A stretch of DNA of 64,000 bases from Paenibacillus sp. JNUCC-31 (GCF_014844075.1 NZ_CP062165.1:496001-560000), one strand, 5' to 3'; counted from the first letter of the stretch, positions 48,339 to 58,481 are shown. Notes: generated by a model from the letters alone, not told the origin. Made by a program: numbers and translations.

Positions 48339-49040
48339 ATGCGCAGGGAAAACAAAGATACGGCAGCTGAGTTTTTGCAGCAATTCCCCATCTTCCAGGA
48401 ACTTACCCCGGAGGAACTGAACCAGATAGAGGATATTTCCATTTCCAGAACCATTCACAAAAAAACGGTGATTTTTGCCGAAGGCAGTGAGAAGGAAGCC
48501 GTATTTTTCATCCGAACCGGAATCGTTAAAGCTTACAAAACGGACGAAAATGGACATGAACAAATTGTCTCCTTCCTGAAAACAGGCGATATGTTCCCAC
48601 ACACCGGCTTTTTCAACACACATCCCTACCCTGCCACAGCTGAAGCAATCACCCCTACCGAACTTCTTGCCATTCCCGTCAGGCTGTTCGAACGATTAAT
48701 GCTGAACACGCCGTCGATTGCGATCAAGATCATGCGAGTGCTAGGCGATAAAATACGTGAATTACAGGATAAATTGCAGGTACTCTCCGGTCAGGACGTA
48801 CGAAACCGTGTGCTTTCCTTCCTGCTGATGTTAGCGGAGCAGCACGGTCAGTCGGATGGTCAGAAAGTCATCATTAACCTGCCCATGACCCATCAAGAGT
48901 TTGCCAATTCCATCGGTACAACAAGGGAAACGGCCAATCGTCTCCTGAATCAGCTTACGAAGGAGCAGCTGCTCGAGGTAGATCGCAGCCGAATTATTAT
49001 TTATGATTTGCAAGGGTTGAAGCAACAAAGAGATACCTGA
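48339..49040 (+). CDS. Crp/Fnr-family regulator without cysteines (CRP-type recognition helix)
   Basis: 233 residues. Cyclic-nucleotide-like domain at 15-130 (A-E-G-S-E-K-E, F-L-K-T-G-D-M-F), helix-turn-helix at 175-215. The recognition helix T-R-E-T-A-N-R fits the R-E-x-x-x-R pattern that contacts TGTGA half-sites, so this is the best candidate to bind the five TGTGA-N6-TCACA boxes of this block. I see no cysteine, so it is unlikely to sense oxygen by itself. ATG 48339 follows AAAGGA. Confidence 0.87.
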   Translation: MRRENKDTAAEFLQQFPIFQELTPEELNQIEDISISRTIHKKTVIFAEGSEKEAVFFIRTGIVKAYKTDENGHEQIVSFLKTGDMFPHTGFFNTHPYPATAEAITPTELLAIPVRLFERLMLNTPSIAIKIMRVLGDKIRELQDKLQVLSGQDVRNRVLSFLLMLAEQHGQSDGQKVIINLPMTHQEFANSIGTTRETANRLLNQLTKEQLLEVDRSRIIIYDLQGLKQQRDT

Positions 49041-49118
49041 TCGCCCCTCCTCCTCTCCCCTGTGAGCGTAGCGATATCACAGGTTGTGCACCACAATACT
49101 TTACACAATACAGTGTGC

Positions 49119-49162
49119 AAAAGAGACCTTAACGCCTGATACTCCTTGTTAAGGTCTCTTGC
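49119..49162. terminator. Bidirectional terminator after crp/fnr and narK
   Basis: AAGAGACCTTAAC pairs with GTTAAGGTCTCTT around a 14-nt loop; U-rich on both strands. Confidence 0.85.
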
Positions 49163-49185
49163 TGTATGCATAATCACCCGTACTA

Positions 49186-50700
49186 CTATCTGGCGATCGA
49201 GAGATCGGGTTTGCCCATATCACTGAACATGCCCGCGTAATATTTTACTTCGCCAGCTTCGTTACGGATTGCCGTAATACTCAGCCATTCCTGATATATC
49301 TCTCCGTTTTTCTTCCGGTTCCATATCTCACCCTGCCAATACCCTTTTTGCCTCAACTCCTGCCATAATTGTTCATAGAAACCTTTATCCTGCTTGCCCG
49401 ATTTCAGCAGACTTGGCTTCTGTCCAACTGCCTCCTCAGCACTGTAGCCAGTGACCGCAGTAAAGGCTGGGTTCACACTACGAATAACACTGTTTGTATC
49501 TGTAATCAATATCGCTTCAATTGTATTCTCCAGAATGCTCGCAGATAACTGAAGCTTCTCCTGATAGAACATCCAGATAACGAGTACCAGACTAACCAAT
49601 GCGAACTGGGATAAAGCCATGAAACCAATGGCGTAATGTCCAGTCATGCTGTAGAGCAAAGTGAGCATAAGTGGTGGGAAAAACCCACCCAAGCCACCCA
49701 TGGCGGATATAATGCCGTTAGCGATACCTGGTTGTTTAACGAAATACATTGGCACTAATTTGAAAATGGTACCGTTCCCCGTACCTGCGCACAAAGCCAC
49801 CGTCAAACACCCGATTGTGTAGATATAGATTGATGGTGCGAAGGATAATACGATCGCGGCGATCGTTAATCCGCCAAAAACAAATATTAATATCTTGAAT
49901 GGATTAAAACGGTCTCCCAGCCATCCTCCAACCGGCCGCATGATGGTTGCAACGAGAATAAATCCTGCTGTGCGAATCCCTGCATCCACTTTGTCCATCT
50001 GAAAGTAGCTGACCAGGAAATTCGGCAAATAAACCGTAAACGCTACGAACGAACCAAAGGTCAGGAAATAGAACAAACAGAGCAGCCATAGTTTATTGTT
50101 GCGTGACACCGCCTTCAACTGCTGCATCAATGGAGCGTTAACGCGGGCTTCTTGTTTATCACCCAGAACAAAATTCAGCAACGCCATGCCTATTAACAAA
50201 ATACTGTATAGCAGAACGGTTGTAGACCACCCCATTCGATCCGCAATAAGCGGGGCTCCGAACGCCGAAAGTGCTGTCCCCAGATTACCAATGCCATAGA
50301 TTCCGTTGACGAATCCATGTCGCTCTTTGGGATAGTATTTGGGTAGTGAAGTTACACCGACCGAGAAGACAGCTCCTCCAATACCGAGGAACAGACCACC
50401 CGTAACCAGGTCACCAAAGGTCGTTGCGCGGCTAATCCACCATATAGGAGCCAATAGCAGCACAAAGCTGATGATGAATATGTTCCGTGCCCCGTATCGA
50501 TTCGTCCAATAACCAATCGGGATACGGGCGATCGAGCCAATCAATACGGGAATGGCTGTCGCCCATGCAAGCTGAGAGGAGGTCATAGCGATATCCTCTT
50601 TGATAAACGGCATCAGGGAGGACAGGATAACCCATACCATGAAGCCAAGGATCAGACTTGCCGTTTGCAAGGGCAGTTGAACTTTTCCTTTGTGCTGCAT
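49186..50700 (-). CDS. narK: NarK-type nitrate/nitrite transporter fused to a PAS domain
   Basis: 504 residues: MFS transporter to about 385, with NarK features G-I-G-N-L-G-T-A near 145 and G-N-G-T-I-F-K-L-V-P near 300. Then residues 388-497 form a PAS/PAC domain (T-D-T-N-S-V-I-R-S-V-N-P-A-F, V-T-G-Y-S-A-E-E, then G-E-I-Y-Q-E-W-L-S-I-T-A-I). The PAS end would lie in the cytoplasm. NarK proteins normally end after the last helix, so the fusion is unusual. Its ATG lies directly after the narI stop, with its ribosome site in narI. Last gene of moaA-narGHJIK. Confidence 0.9.
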   Translation of the reverse strand: MQHKGKVQLPLQTASLILGFMVWVILSSLMPFIKEDIAMTSSQLAWATAIPVLIGSIARIPIGYWTNRYGARNIFIISFVLLLAPIWWISRATTFGDLVTGGLFLGIGGAVFSVGVTSLPKYYPKERHGFVNGIYGIGNLGTALSAFGAPLIADRMGWSTTVLLYSILLIGMALLNFVLGDKQEARVNAPLMQQLKAVSRNNKLWLLCLFYFLTFGSFVAFTVYLPNFLVSYFQMDKVDAGIRTAGFILVATIMRPVGGWLGDRFNPFKILIFVFGGLTIAAIVLSFAPSIYIYTIGCLTVALCAGTGNGTIFKLVPMYFVKQPGIANGIISAMGGLGGFFPPLMLTLLYSMTGHYAIGFMALSQFALVSLVLVIWMFYQEKLQLSASILENTIEAILITDTNSVIRSVNPAFTAVTGYSAEEAVGQKPSLLKSGKQDKGFYEQLWQELRQKGYWQGEIWNRKKNGEIYQEWLSITAIRNEAGEVKYYAGMFSDMGKPDLSIAR

Positions 50701-51426
50701 TTACATCGCCCTTTCTTTTTTTGATTTCTGATCAGGATAAACAGCTCCGTCTCTTCTCCGGTATAACACATAACTGCGTTTCAGATAACCAAGAGGCATG
50801 CTCAGCATATGAACCAGACGTGTAAATGGAAAAACGCAGTACAATACAAATGTGAGCAGGATGTGCACTTTAAAATTCAGCGGCACCGTCTGCATCAGAA
50901 CCGGGTCAGGCTGAAACACCATCAGGCCGCGCAGCCATGGATTGATCGTTGTTCGATAGTCAAATCCACTATGATTCACCGCATTCGCTGAGGTCGCTAG
51001 AATCCCGGTTACAATGACAATGATCAGCATGGCGAGTGCCAGCCAGTCACCGATACTGCTTGTTGCCCGCACTCTGCGAGCAACATATCGGCGTACCAGC
51101 AATATGACTGCACCTACAAATGCAATAATCCCTGCAGGCAATCCACCTGCAATAGCCATCAGGTGATAGCCTTCGTCACTAAGGCCAATCCACCGATAGA
51201 ATTCCACGGGAACAAGCAAACCGGCAATGTGCCCACAGATTACAGCAAATATTCCAATATGAAAGAGCAGACTGCCCCATTTCAGCATTCGTTTCTCCAG
51301 CATCTCACTGGACTTGGACGTCCAGCTGAAGGGATTGGTCACATATCGCCAGATCGTCGCTGTAATACAGAAAACAATGACCATATAAGGGAGAGCGCCC
51401 CACAATAGCAGTTCCAGTGTACTCAC
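50701..51426 (-). CDS. narI: Respiratory nitrate reductase gamma subunit (cytochrome b)
   Basis: 241 residues with five membrane helices. Heme b ligands are H56 and H66 in F-H-I-G-I-F-A-V-I-C-G-H and H188 and H206 near the C-terminal helix, in the spacing of NarI. It takes electrons from menaquinol to NarGH. GTG 51426 has GGAGGGG upstream and overlaps the narJ stop by 4 bp. Confidence 0.95.
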   Translation of the reverse strand: MSTLELLLWGALPYMVIVFCITATIWRYVTNPFSWTSKSSEMLEKRMLKWGSLLFHIGIFAVICGHIAGLLVPVEFYRWIGLSDEGYHLMAIAGGLPAGIIAFVGAVILLVRRYVARRVRATSSIGDWLALAMLIIVIVTGILATSANAVNHSGFDYRTTINPWLRGLMVFQPDPVLMQTVPLNFKVHILLTFVLYCVFPFTRLVHMLSMPLGYLKRSYVLYRRRDGAVYPDQKSKKERAM

Positions 51427-52097
51427 CGATTCCCCCTCCTCATCTGAGCTTCCATCTGTTGTCTTGCTTCAGGAAGTTGGCTGTTCTCTTCTCCAGGCTT
51501 CGTTGGTGCAGGAGCAGGCTCAAGGATAACCTGTAGCATCAGGCTGAGCAATGGTGCATACGGGCTGCTCTGTCCTGCTATGCTTTCTGTCATCGTGACC
51601 AGAGCCTTAAGGCAGCTGGAGAGAACTCCCATTGCATCTTCTTCGGGAGCCTCAGCCACAAATTCAAGTACCATGGGCAAATAATCCGGCAACTCACTAA
51701 CTTCCATATAAAATCCCGCAGCTTCATATCTGCGCTTCAATTCAATCAACGCCGGGCCCCGATCCCGCTCATCGCCATGTATGGCGTAGGTCAGATACAG
51801 ATTGGATTTTTTGTCAAAATCAAAAGTACGAACATAGGCATCCTGCCACGGAATGGAACCGGAAGACATGGCTTCATCTACAAACGTCAACAGGATTTGG
51901 TTTATCTTTTCATCCGATATTGACTGTACAGCTTCCCGGACACCTGGCAATCCTTCTCTCCACTCCGCATCGGGATATTGCAACAGATAGGAGATGAGTT
52001 TACACACCATTCTGTTCAGATCTGTTCCACAACCTAGAGTCGGGCTCGTCACTCCATTAGTATCGATTGGCATCACTGTCGTTGTCTCCTCTCCCAT
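51423..52097 (-). CDS. narJ: Nitrate reductase assembly chaperone
   Basis: 224 residues, all helical, TorD/NarJ family (L-L-Q-Y-P-D-A-E-W, F-D-F-D-K-K-S-N-L-Y-L-T-Y, L-P-D-Y-L-P-M-V-L-E-F). It holds NarG until molybdenum cofactor and Fe-S clusters are inserted. The ATG overlaps the narH stop; a GTG at 52076 with GAGGAG upstream is an alternative. C-terminus is Pro/Gln-rich. Confidence 0.93.
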   Translation of the reverse strand: MGEETTTVMPIDTNGVTSPTLGCGTDLNRMVCKLISYLLQYPDAEWREGLPGVREAVQSISDEKINQILLTFVDEAMSSGSIPWQDAYVRTFDFDKKSNLYLTYAIHGDERDRGPALIELKRRYEAAGFYMEVSELPDYLPMVLEFVAEAPEEDAMGVLSSCLKALVTMTESIAGQSSPYAPLLSLMLQVILEPAPAPTKPGEENSQLPEARQQMEAQMRRGNR

Positions 52098-53566
52098 CAG
52101 AATACCCCGCAGGAACCCGGACCACCTGCAAAATCAAGTCCACAGCTGCCCTGTTCACTGAAGAGATCCTCCACTTCCTCGCGGTGAGCTGGCGGGATCA
52201 CAAAACGGTCATTGTATTTCGCTATAGCGAGCAGACGATACATGTCCTCCACTTCCTGAGCATCCATGCCTACACTCTCCAGCAATACCGACTCACTGGT
52301 CTTACCCGTCTGCTGATTACGCATGTGAATGCGCATAACTGCCATTTTCCGCAGTACTTCACGGATTCGACCCGTATCTCCTGCCGTAAGCAGATTGGCC
52401 AGATATTCCACGGGAATACGCATGTTGTCAATTGCCGGGAAAATATCATTGGCCTCCAGGGAACTTCCCTGTCCCTCTACCCGATTGGTAATCGGACTAA
52501 GCGGCGGAATGTACCATACCATTGGCATGGTCCGGTATTCAGGATGAAGCGGGAGCGCAATTTTCCAGTCTATAACCATTTTGTAAATAGGGGACTGCTG
52601 GGCCGCAATAATCCAATCCTCTGGGATTCCTGCCTCGCGCGCTTCACGAATAACCTCAGGATCTTTCGGATCAAGAAAAATATCCATCTGGGATTCATAG
52701 AGATCCTGGTCATTTTCAACAGAAGCTGCAGCTTCTACACGGTCTGCATCATACAGCATCAAGCCGATATAACGGATACGTCCCACACAGGTTTCGGAAC
52801 AGATCGTTGGCAGACCCGCTTCAATCCGTGGGAAGCAAAGGGTACATTTCTCGGCCTTGTTCGTCTGCCAGTTGAAGTAGACTTTTTTGTACGGGCAACT
52901 CGACACACAAAATCTCCAGGCCCGGCAAGCATTCTGATCTACCAGCACGATGCCGTCTTCTTCCCGTTTGTACATTGCTCCTGAAGGACAGGAGGACACA
53001 CAGGATGGATTGAGACAGTGTTCACAGATCCGGGGCAGGTACATCATGAACACCTGTTCAAAATCCATTTTGATCGATTCCTCGACATCTTTCATATTAG
53101 GATCTTCCATACCTGTTACATGGGCACCCGCCAGATCATCCTCCCAGTTCGGTCCCCATTCCAGATTCATATATTCTCCGGTAATCTGGGATTTCGGTCT
53201 TGCAACAGGCTGATGTTTCTTCTCCGGACTATTCGTCAGTTTCTCATACTCATACGTCCACGGCTCGTAATAATCATCGATGGTCGGCTGATCGGGATTG
53301 TGGAAAATATTGAGCAGGCGTCTGGTACGTGTGCCCGATTTCAACTCCAGTTTGCCATTTTTTATTTCCCAGCCGCCGCGATAACGCTCCTGGTCCTCCC
53401 ATTGTTTCGGGTAACCCACACCTGGTTTGGTCTCTACATTGTTCCAGTACATATATTCTGCACCAGGTCGGTTTGTCCACGTGTTTTTGCACGTTACACT
53501 GCATGTATGGCACCCGATACATTTGTCCAGATTCATGACCATGCTGACTTGTGCTTTAATCTTCAA
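52097..53566 (-). CDS. narH: Respiratory nitrate reductase beta subunit (iron-sulfur)
   Basis: 489 residues. Four Cys groups: C-I-G-C-H-T-C near 16, C-E-H-C-L-N-P-S-C near 184, C-R-A-W-R-F-C (Trp in the Cys slot marks the [3Fe-4S] cluster, as in other NarH), and C-T-L-C then C-S-E-T-C. It passes electrons from NarI to NarG. TTG 53566 has AGGAGG nine bases upstream and overlaps the narG stop by 11 bp. Confidence 0.96.
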   Translation of the reverse strand: MKIKAQVSMVMNLDKCIGCHTCSVTCKNTWTNRPGAEYMYWNNVETKPGVGYPKQWEDQERYRGGWEIKNGKLELKSGTRTRRLLNIFHNPDQPTIDDYYEPWTYEYEKLTNSPEKKHQPVARPKSQITGEYMNLEWGPNWEDDLAGAHVTGMEDPNMKDVEESIKMDFEQVFMMYLPRICEHCLNPSCVSSCPSGAMYKREEDGIVLVDQNACRAWRFCVSSCPYKKVYFNWQTNKAEKCTLCFPRIEAGLPTICSETCVGRIRYIGLMLYDADRVEAAASVENDQDLYESQMDIFLDPKDPEVIREAREAGIPEDWIIAAQQSPIYKMVIDWKIALPLHPEYRTMPMVWYIPPLSPITNRVEGQGSSLEANDIFPAIDNMRIPVEYLANLLTAGDTGRIREVLRKMAVMRIHMRNQQTGKTSESVLLESVGMDAQEVEDMYRLLAIAKYNDRFVIPPAHREEVEDLFSEQGSCGLDFAGGPGSCGVF

Positions 53567-56500
53567 GCCAATCCACCTCCTGCAGTTTTCTTATGATGAC
53601 GTTCAGGTCACGTTGGTTGCCTGTCGGGCCATAATAGTTGAACCCGTAACTTAATTGGGCATAACCGCCGATCATATGGGTGGGTTTCACATGAATACGG
53701 GTCGGGCTGTTGTGCGTACCGCCACGTGTCTGTGATATCTTCGTTCCCGGAACGTTAATGTGTCGGTCCTGGGCATGATACATGAACGCCATCCCACGAG
53801 GAATGCGGTGTGTCACAACTGCTCGGGCAACCACGACACCGTTACGGTTAAAACATTCGATCCAATCGTTGTCGACCAACCCGGCTTCCTCCGCATCCTC
53901 ATGGTTCATCCAGATCGTCGGTCCTCCACGGAACAGGGTAAGCATCGGCAGAGCATCATAATACATGCTGTGGATCGACCACTTGTTATGCGGGGTCAGA
54001 TAGTTGAGAACAATTTCCTTGCCACCTTCAATCGGACGTTTGCTGTTTGGATGGAATGGCGTATGTTTCAACACAGGTTTAAACGTCGCCAGCGTCTCCC
54101 CGAACTCACGGAGCATGGCATGATCAATGTAGAACTGCTGTCTACCCGTCAATGTACGCCAAGGAATCAGACGCTCAACGTTAGTGGTGAATGGCGAATA
54201 TCGACGGCCCCCTTTTTCCGATCCGCTGAATGCAGGTGACGTGATGACCGTTTTCGGTTTCGAAGTAATCTCATCAAATGTAAAGCATTCCTCCGACCGC
54301 TCTTCAGCCAGGTCTTTCAGATGCAACGCCGTTTTCTGTTCAAGCGCTTCCCACGCACGTACAGCCATCTTGCCGTTCGTTGTACTCGACAAGGTCAGAA
54401 TGGCCTCTGCAACATTACGGTCTGTGCTCAGATCCGGACATCCTTGTCCAACACCATCTTTACGGTGAACGCCCAGGATGCTCTTGAGTTTTTCATATTC
54501 TTCACTAGCAGACCAGGATATGCCTTTGGTACCAATTGGTTTATCCTTCACAACAGGTCCAAGGCTGATCATTTTGTTATATACGGCAGCATAGTCACGT
54601 TCCACGACCTGAATATGCGGCATCGTTTTCCCAGGGATCGCTTCACATTCTCCCGCACTCCAGTCTTTAATCTCTCCGTACGGTTGAGCAAGCTCATCCG
54701 GTGAATCATGCAAGAGCGGTGTAGCTATGATCTCCTTCTGCGGCCCATCGAATTGCTGCGCAGCCATCTCGGAGAACACACGCGCAATTTCCTTGAAGGT
54801 ATCCCAATCGGAACGGGATTCCCACTGTGCGGCTACAGCCGGGTTGAATGGGTGAACAAACGGGTGCATATCCGTACTGCTCAGGTCGCTTTTTTCATAC
54901 CAGGTCGCTGCTGGCAAAACAATATCGGAATACATCGCTGTACCTGCCATCCGGAAATCCATATTAATCATCAGGTCAAGCTTGCCTTCCGGTGCTTCAT
55001 CAACCCACTCCACATGCTCTGGACGCAGTCCATGATCGTCATCGTTTAACAATCCGTTCGTTGCACCAAGCAGATGCTTGAGGAAATATTCATGTCCTTT
55101 CCCGGAACTTGAGATCAGATTCGCTCTCCATACAAATAACACACGCGGGAAATTCGCTGGATCATCCGGTTGCTCAATCGAGAACTTCAGATTTTTGTTC
55201 TGCAATTCAGAGGCTACATAAGCACCAATCTCATCCTTCGTCGTTGCTCCGGCTTGCAATGCATCCTGATGCAGATCAATCGAGTTGCGATTGAATTGTG
55301 GATAGGACGGAAGCCAGCCCAGACGTGCAGCCATGACATTATAATCAGCCACATGCTGGAACCGCGGTTCACCCTCAAGCGCCGAGGTCAGCTCTCCTAC
55401 TTGGGTTTCCTCGTATCTCCACTGATCTGTTGCAAAATAGAAGAACGATGTTCCGTTCTGCAGACGTGCAGGCCCGGTCCAGTCGCGTGCAAAGGCAATC
55501 GTCTGCCAGCCTTCAGCTGGACGCAGTTTCTCCTGACCGACATAGTGGGCCCAGCCGCCGCCATTCACACCCTGACAGCCGGTCATCAGGATCAGATTGA
55601 TAATCGCGCGATAGATTACGTCGGAGTTATACCAGTGGTTAATGCCGGCTCCCATGATGATCATGGAACGACCTTGGGTATCGATCGCATTTTGTGCAAA
55701 CTCGCGGGCAATCTGAACCACAGTCTTCTGGTCTACACCCGTAATTTTCTCTTGCCAAGCAGGGGTAAAAGGCTGTTCTTGCTGACCATACAACTTCTCC
55801 TGCTCTCCGTTGTTCTGCGGACCGCCCTTATCTGCAGCAGATACTACTTCTGTTGCATCCGCAGAACGGGTCATCTCCCGTTCAATGCCGTACTTCGCAA
55901 GTACCAGATCGTATACTGTTGTCACTGTAATCCATCTGTCTCCCACCCAGATCTGACGAACAGGGATCTGCCGCTGCATCACATGTTTTCCCTCGTCATC
56001 AAAGTATGGCAATTGAATCGTCAACAGATCGTGGTGAACACCGAGCATGGAGAGGCGTGGATCAATCGGATCGCCGTTTTCCACTTGTTCCATTTTCAGA
56101 TTCCAGGTGCCTTCTTCCCCCCAGCGGAAGCCCAAACTGCCTTTTGGCATCGCATATGTTCCACTGTTCTCATCGTAAACAAGCGTTTTCCATGCCATGT
56201 TATTGCCCGTGATGCCCAGGTCTTCCCCAACGAGAAATCGGCCTGCTGTGTGTGCGCCATCTTTTTCTTCCACAATCAGCAGATTTGGAAAGTCGGTATA
56301 CTGTTTGGCATATTGCATGAAATAGTCCGTAGGTTTTTCAATATAAAACTCTTTCAAGATGACATGACCCATAGCCATCGCCAGAGCGCCGTCCGTTCCT
56401 TGTTTTACTGACATCCACGTATCAGCGAATTTCACATACTCCGCATAATCCGGGCTGATCGACACCACTTTCGTTCCCCGATAACGTGCTTCAGCCAGGA

Positions 56501-57308
56501 AGTGGGCATCCGGTGTCCGAGTCATTGGCAGATTGGAACCCCAAACCAGAATGTATCCCGAGTTGTACCAGTCACTGCTCTCCGGCACATCCGTTTGATC
56601 GCCCCAGATCTGAGGTGAAGCCGGAGGGAGATCCGCATACCAGTCATAGAAGCTGAGCAAGGGTGATCCCATCAGGGATAAGAACCGTGATCCTGCTGCA
56701 TAACTGACCATCGACATGGCAGGAATCGGAGAGAAACCAATAATCCGGTCCGGTCCGTATTGTTTGATCGTATGAATCAGTGAAGCGGCGATAATCTGTG
56801 TCACTTCACCCCAGGACGCACGAATCAGACCACCTTTTCCACGTACGGACTTGTATCTTTTCACTTTGACAGGATCATCTGCAATGCTGGACCAGGCTTT
56901 GACCGGATCACCATGCACCTGAAGTGCGTCACGCCAAAGATCCAGTAATGCACCGCGTACGTAAGGATGCTTGACACGCAGCGGACTGTACAGATACCAG
57001 GAGAAGCTCGCTCCACGTGGACATCCCCGAGGTTCAAATTCTGGCATATCCGGTCCGGTTGAAGGATAATCAGTTGCTTGCGTTTCCCAGGTTACAATCC
57101 CATCCTTCACATAAATCTGCCAGCTGCATGAGCCGGTACAGTTGACTCCGTGTGTAGATCGCACCACTTTGTCATGCTGCCAGCGGCGTCGATACACTTC
57201 CTCCCAATCCCGGTTCACCGGGGACATTTCACTCCAGCCTTCCGCATTTTTTTCACGTTTGGCGAAATATTTGAGTTTGCCCATCCAGGGCGTGCTTTGC
57301 TTACTCAT
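53556..57308 (-). CDS. narG: Respiratory nitrate reductase alpha subunit (molybdenum)
   Basis: 1250 residues, full length. The FS0 cluster ligands are H53, C57, C61 and C96 (H-G-V-N-C-T-G-S-C and R-G-C-P-R-G-A-S). The bis-MGD pocket is marked by W-G-D-Q-T-D near 240 and later M-G-A-G-I-N-H-W. It reduces nitrate to nitrite in the cytoplasm. Starts with ATG 57308 behind GGGAGG, 57 bp after moaA. Long reverse-strand open frames inside it are shadows. Probable use: anaerobic nitrate respiration, feeding nirK. Confidence 0.97.
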   Translation of the reverse strand: MSKQSTPWMGKLKYFAKREKNAEGWSEMSPVNRDWEEVYRRRWQHDKVVRSTHGVNCTGSCSWQIYVKDGIVTWETQATDYPSTGPDMPEFEPRGCPRGASFSWYLYSPLRVKHPYVRGALLDLWRDALQVHGDPVKAWSSIADDPVKVKRYKSVRGKGGLIRASWGEVTQIIAASLIHTIKQYGPDRIIGFSPIPAMSMVSYAAGSRFLSLMGSPLLSFYDWYADLPPASPQIWGDQTDVPESSDWYNSGYILVWGSNLPMTRTPDAHFLAEARYRGTKVVSISPDYAEYVKFADTWMSVKQGTDGALAMAMGHVILKEFYIEKPTDYFMQYAKQYTDFPNLLIVEEKDGAHTAGRFLVGEDLGITGNNMAWKTLVYDENSGTYAMPKGSLGFRWGEEGTWNLKMEQVENGDPIDPRLSMLGVHHDLLTIQLPYFDDEGKHVMQRQIPVRQIWVGDRWITVTTVYDLVLAKYGIEREMTRSADATEVVSAADKGGPQNNGEQEKLYGQQEQPFTPAWQEKITGVDQKTVVQIAREFAQNAIDTQGRSMIIMGAGINHWYNSDVIYRAIINLILMTGCQGVNGGGWAHYVGQEKLRPAEGWQTIAFARDWTGPARLQNGTSFFYFATDQWRYEETQVGELTSALEGEPRFQHVADYNVMAARLGWLPSYPQFNRNSIDLHQDALQAGATTKDEIGAYVASELQNKNLKFSIEQPDDPANFPRVLFVWRANLISSSGKGHEYFLKHLLGATNGLLNDDDHGLRPEHVEWVDEAPEGKLDLMINMDFRMAGTAMYSDIVLPAATWYEKSDLSSTDMHPFVHPFNPAVAAQWESRSDWDTFKEIARVFSEMAAQQFDGPQKEIIATPLLHDSPDELAQPYGEIKDWSAGECEAIPGKTMPHIQVVERDYAAVYNKMISLGPVVKDKPIGTKGISWSASEEYEKLKSILGVHRKDGVGQGCPDLSTDRNVAEAILTLSSTTNGKMAVRAWEALEQKTALHLKDLAEERSEECFTFDEITSKPKTVITSPAFSGSEKGGRRYSPFTTNVERLIPWRTLTGRQQFYIDHAMLREFGETLATFKPVLKHTPFHPNSKRPIEGGKEIVLNYLTPHNKWSIHSMYYDALPMLTLFRGGPTIWMNHEDAEEAGLVDNDWIECFNRNGVVVARAVVTHRIPRGMAFMYHAQDRHINVPGTKISQTRGGTHNSPTRIHVKPTHMIGGYAQLSYGFNYYGPTGNQRDLNVIIRKLQEVDWLED

Positions 57309-57365
57309 TGTTGTCCTCCCACAAATATGACCTATAGTGTGAATCTGAATCCTGAACTGCTGTTT

Positions 57366-58367
57366 CTAACCTCCGATTTGCGACATATGTCGCACCGTCG
57401 GAACGCCCTCGATCAGCTGCCCGTTCAAAGCTTTGACCATCTCATGTGTCTCGGGTTTAGCACCGAGAGCCTTGTAAAACAGAGCCTGAACCGCCTTCTC
57501 ATCACCTATTAGGGGGCGAACATTGAATTCATCCGACCAGTAGAGACATGGTTTGATATTGCCGTCTGCCGTTAGTCTTAACCGATTGCAGTTTCCACAA
57601 AAGTGACTGCTCACCGGATGAATCAGACCAAAGGTTCCAGCCGCTCCCCGTATGCGGTAACTATCTGCCGGACCGTTACCATAGATCTCTGCGCAGCTTT
57701 CGTACTCCCATAGGGCTCCGCACGTTTCCAGAACATGTTCGAGAGGCATATACCCCGATTTCCAGATTTCTCCACTTTCACCTATGGGCATGTATTCAAT
57801 AAAACGAATATGGATCGGTTCTTCCCGGGTCATCTGCAGAAAATCTTGCACCTCATCCTCATTCACACCCTTCATCAGCACCACGTTCAGCTTGATTGGA
57901 TGAAATCCGGCTTTTTGACTGGCTCTAATGCCTTCAAGCACACGTTGTAATTTCCCGCCCCTTGTAATGCTGGCGAAACGATCAGGCTTTAAAGAATCCA
58001 GGCTAATGTTGACTCGGGTCAGCCCAGCAGCTTTGAGCAAATCCGCATAAGCTGCCAAGTAGATACCATTCGTTGTCAGTGCAATATCCTCAATTCCTGG
58101 AATAGCGGATAACATCGCAATCAGTTGGTCCAGTCCCTTGCGAACAAGAGGCTCCCCTCCGGTCAAACGCAATTTCCGAATGCCCAGTGGAGCAAGCGTC
58201 TTAACGATAGACGTGATTTCTTCATAGGACAGGATTCGTTCTGTCGGTTCAAACTGCATTCCTTCCTCTGGCATGCAATACACACAGCGGAGATTACAGC
58301 GATCCGTAACCGAAATTCTTAAATAATCATGCACTCTTCCAAACGGGTCCATTAATATTGATTCCAA
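57366..58367 (-). CDS. moaA: GTP 3',8-cyclase (molybdenum cofactor synthesis)
   Basis: 333 residues. Radical-SAM cysteines C24, C28 and C31 (C-N-L-R-C-V-Y-C); C-terminal cluster C-G-N-C-N-R-L-R-L-T-A-D-G-N-I-K-P-C. It makes the first intermediate of the cofactor needed by NarG, which fits its place at the head of the nar operon. TTG 58367 is best spaced from GGGAGG (7 nt); ATG 58373 and ATG 58352 are alternatives. Confidence 0.94.
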   Translation of the reverse strand: MESILMDPFGRVHDYLRISVTDRCNLRCVYCMPEEGMQFEPTERILSYEEITSIVKTLAPLGIRKLRLTGGEPLVRKGLDQLIAMLSAIPGIEDIALTTNGIYLAAYADLLKAAGLTRVNISLDSLKPDRFASITRGGKLQRVLEGIRASQKAGFHPIKLNVVLMKGVNEDEVQDFLQMTREEPIHIRFIEYMPIGESGEIWKSGYMPLEHVLETCGALWEYESCAEIYGNGPADSYRIRGAAGTFGLIHPVSSHFCGNCNRLRLTADGNIKPCLYWSDEFNVRPLIGDEKAVQALFYKALGAKPETHEMVKALNGQLIEGVPTVRHMSQIGG

Positions 58368-58481
58368 ACACATACCTCCCTTCTCTAGGGTGCTGTCTTA
58401 ACATCAGCCGAAGGAGAAACCTGCTTTCTCTCATCCAGTGTCATCTTGACGCTAAATATAAGGATGTCTCGCTCGCCGAAC

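Noticed and set aside
49186..50700. NarK-PAS as a fusion caused by a sequencing error or a lost stop
   Set aside because: The frame is continuous, and the linker between last helix and PAS is normal in length and composition.
55170..56411. 413-codon open frame opposite narG
   Set aside because: Shadow of narG; no start signal or domain.
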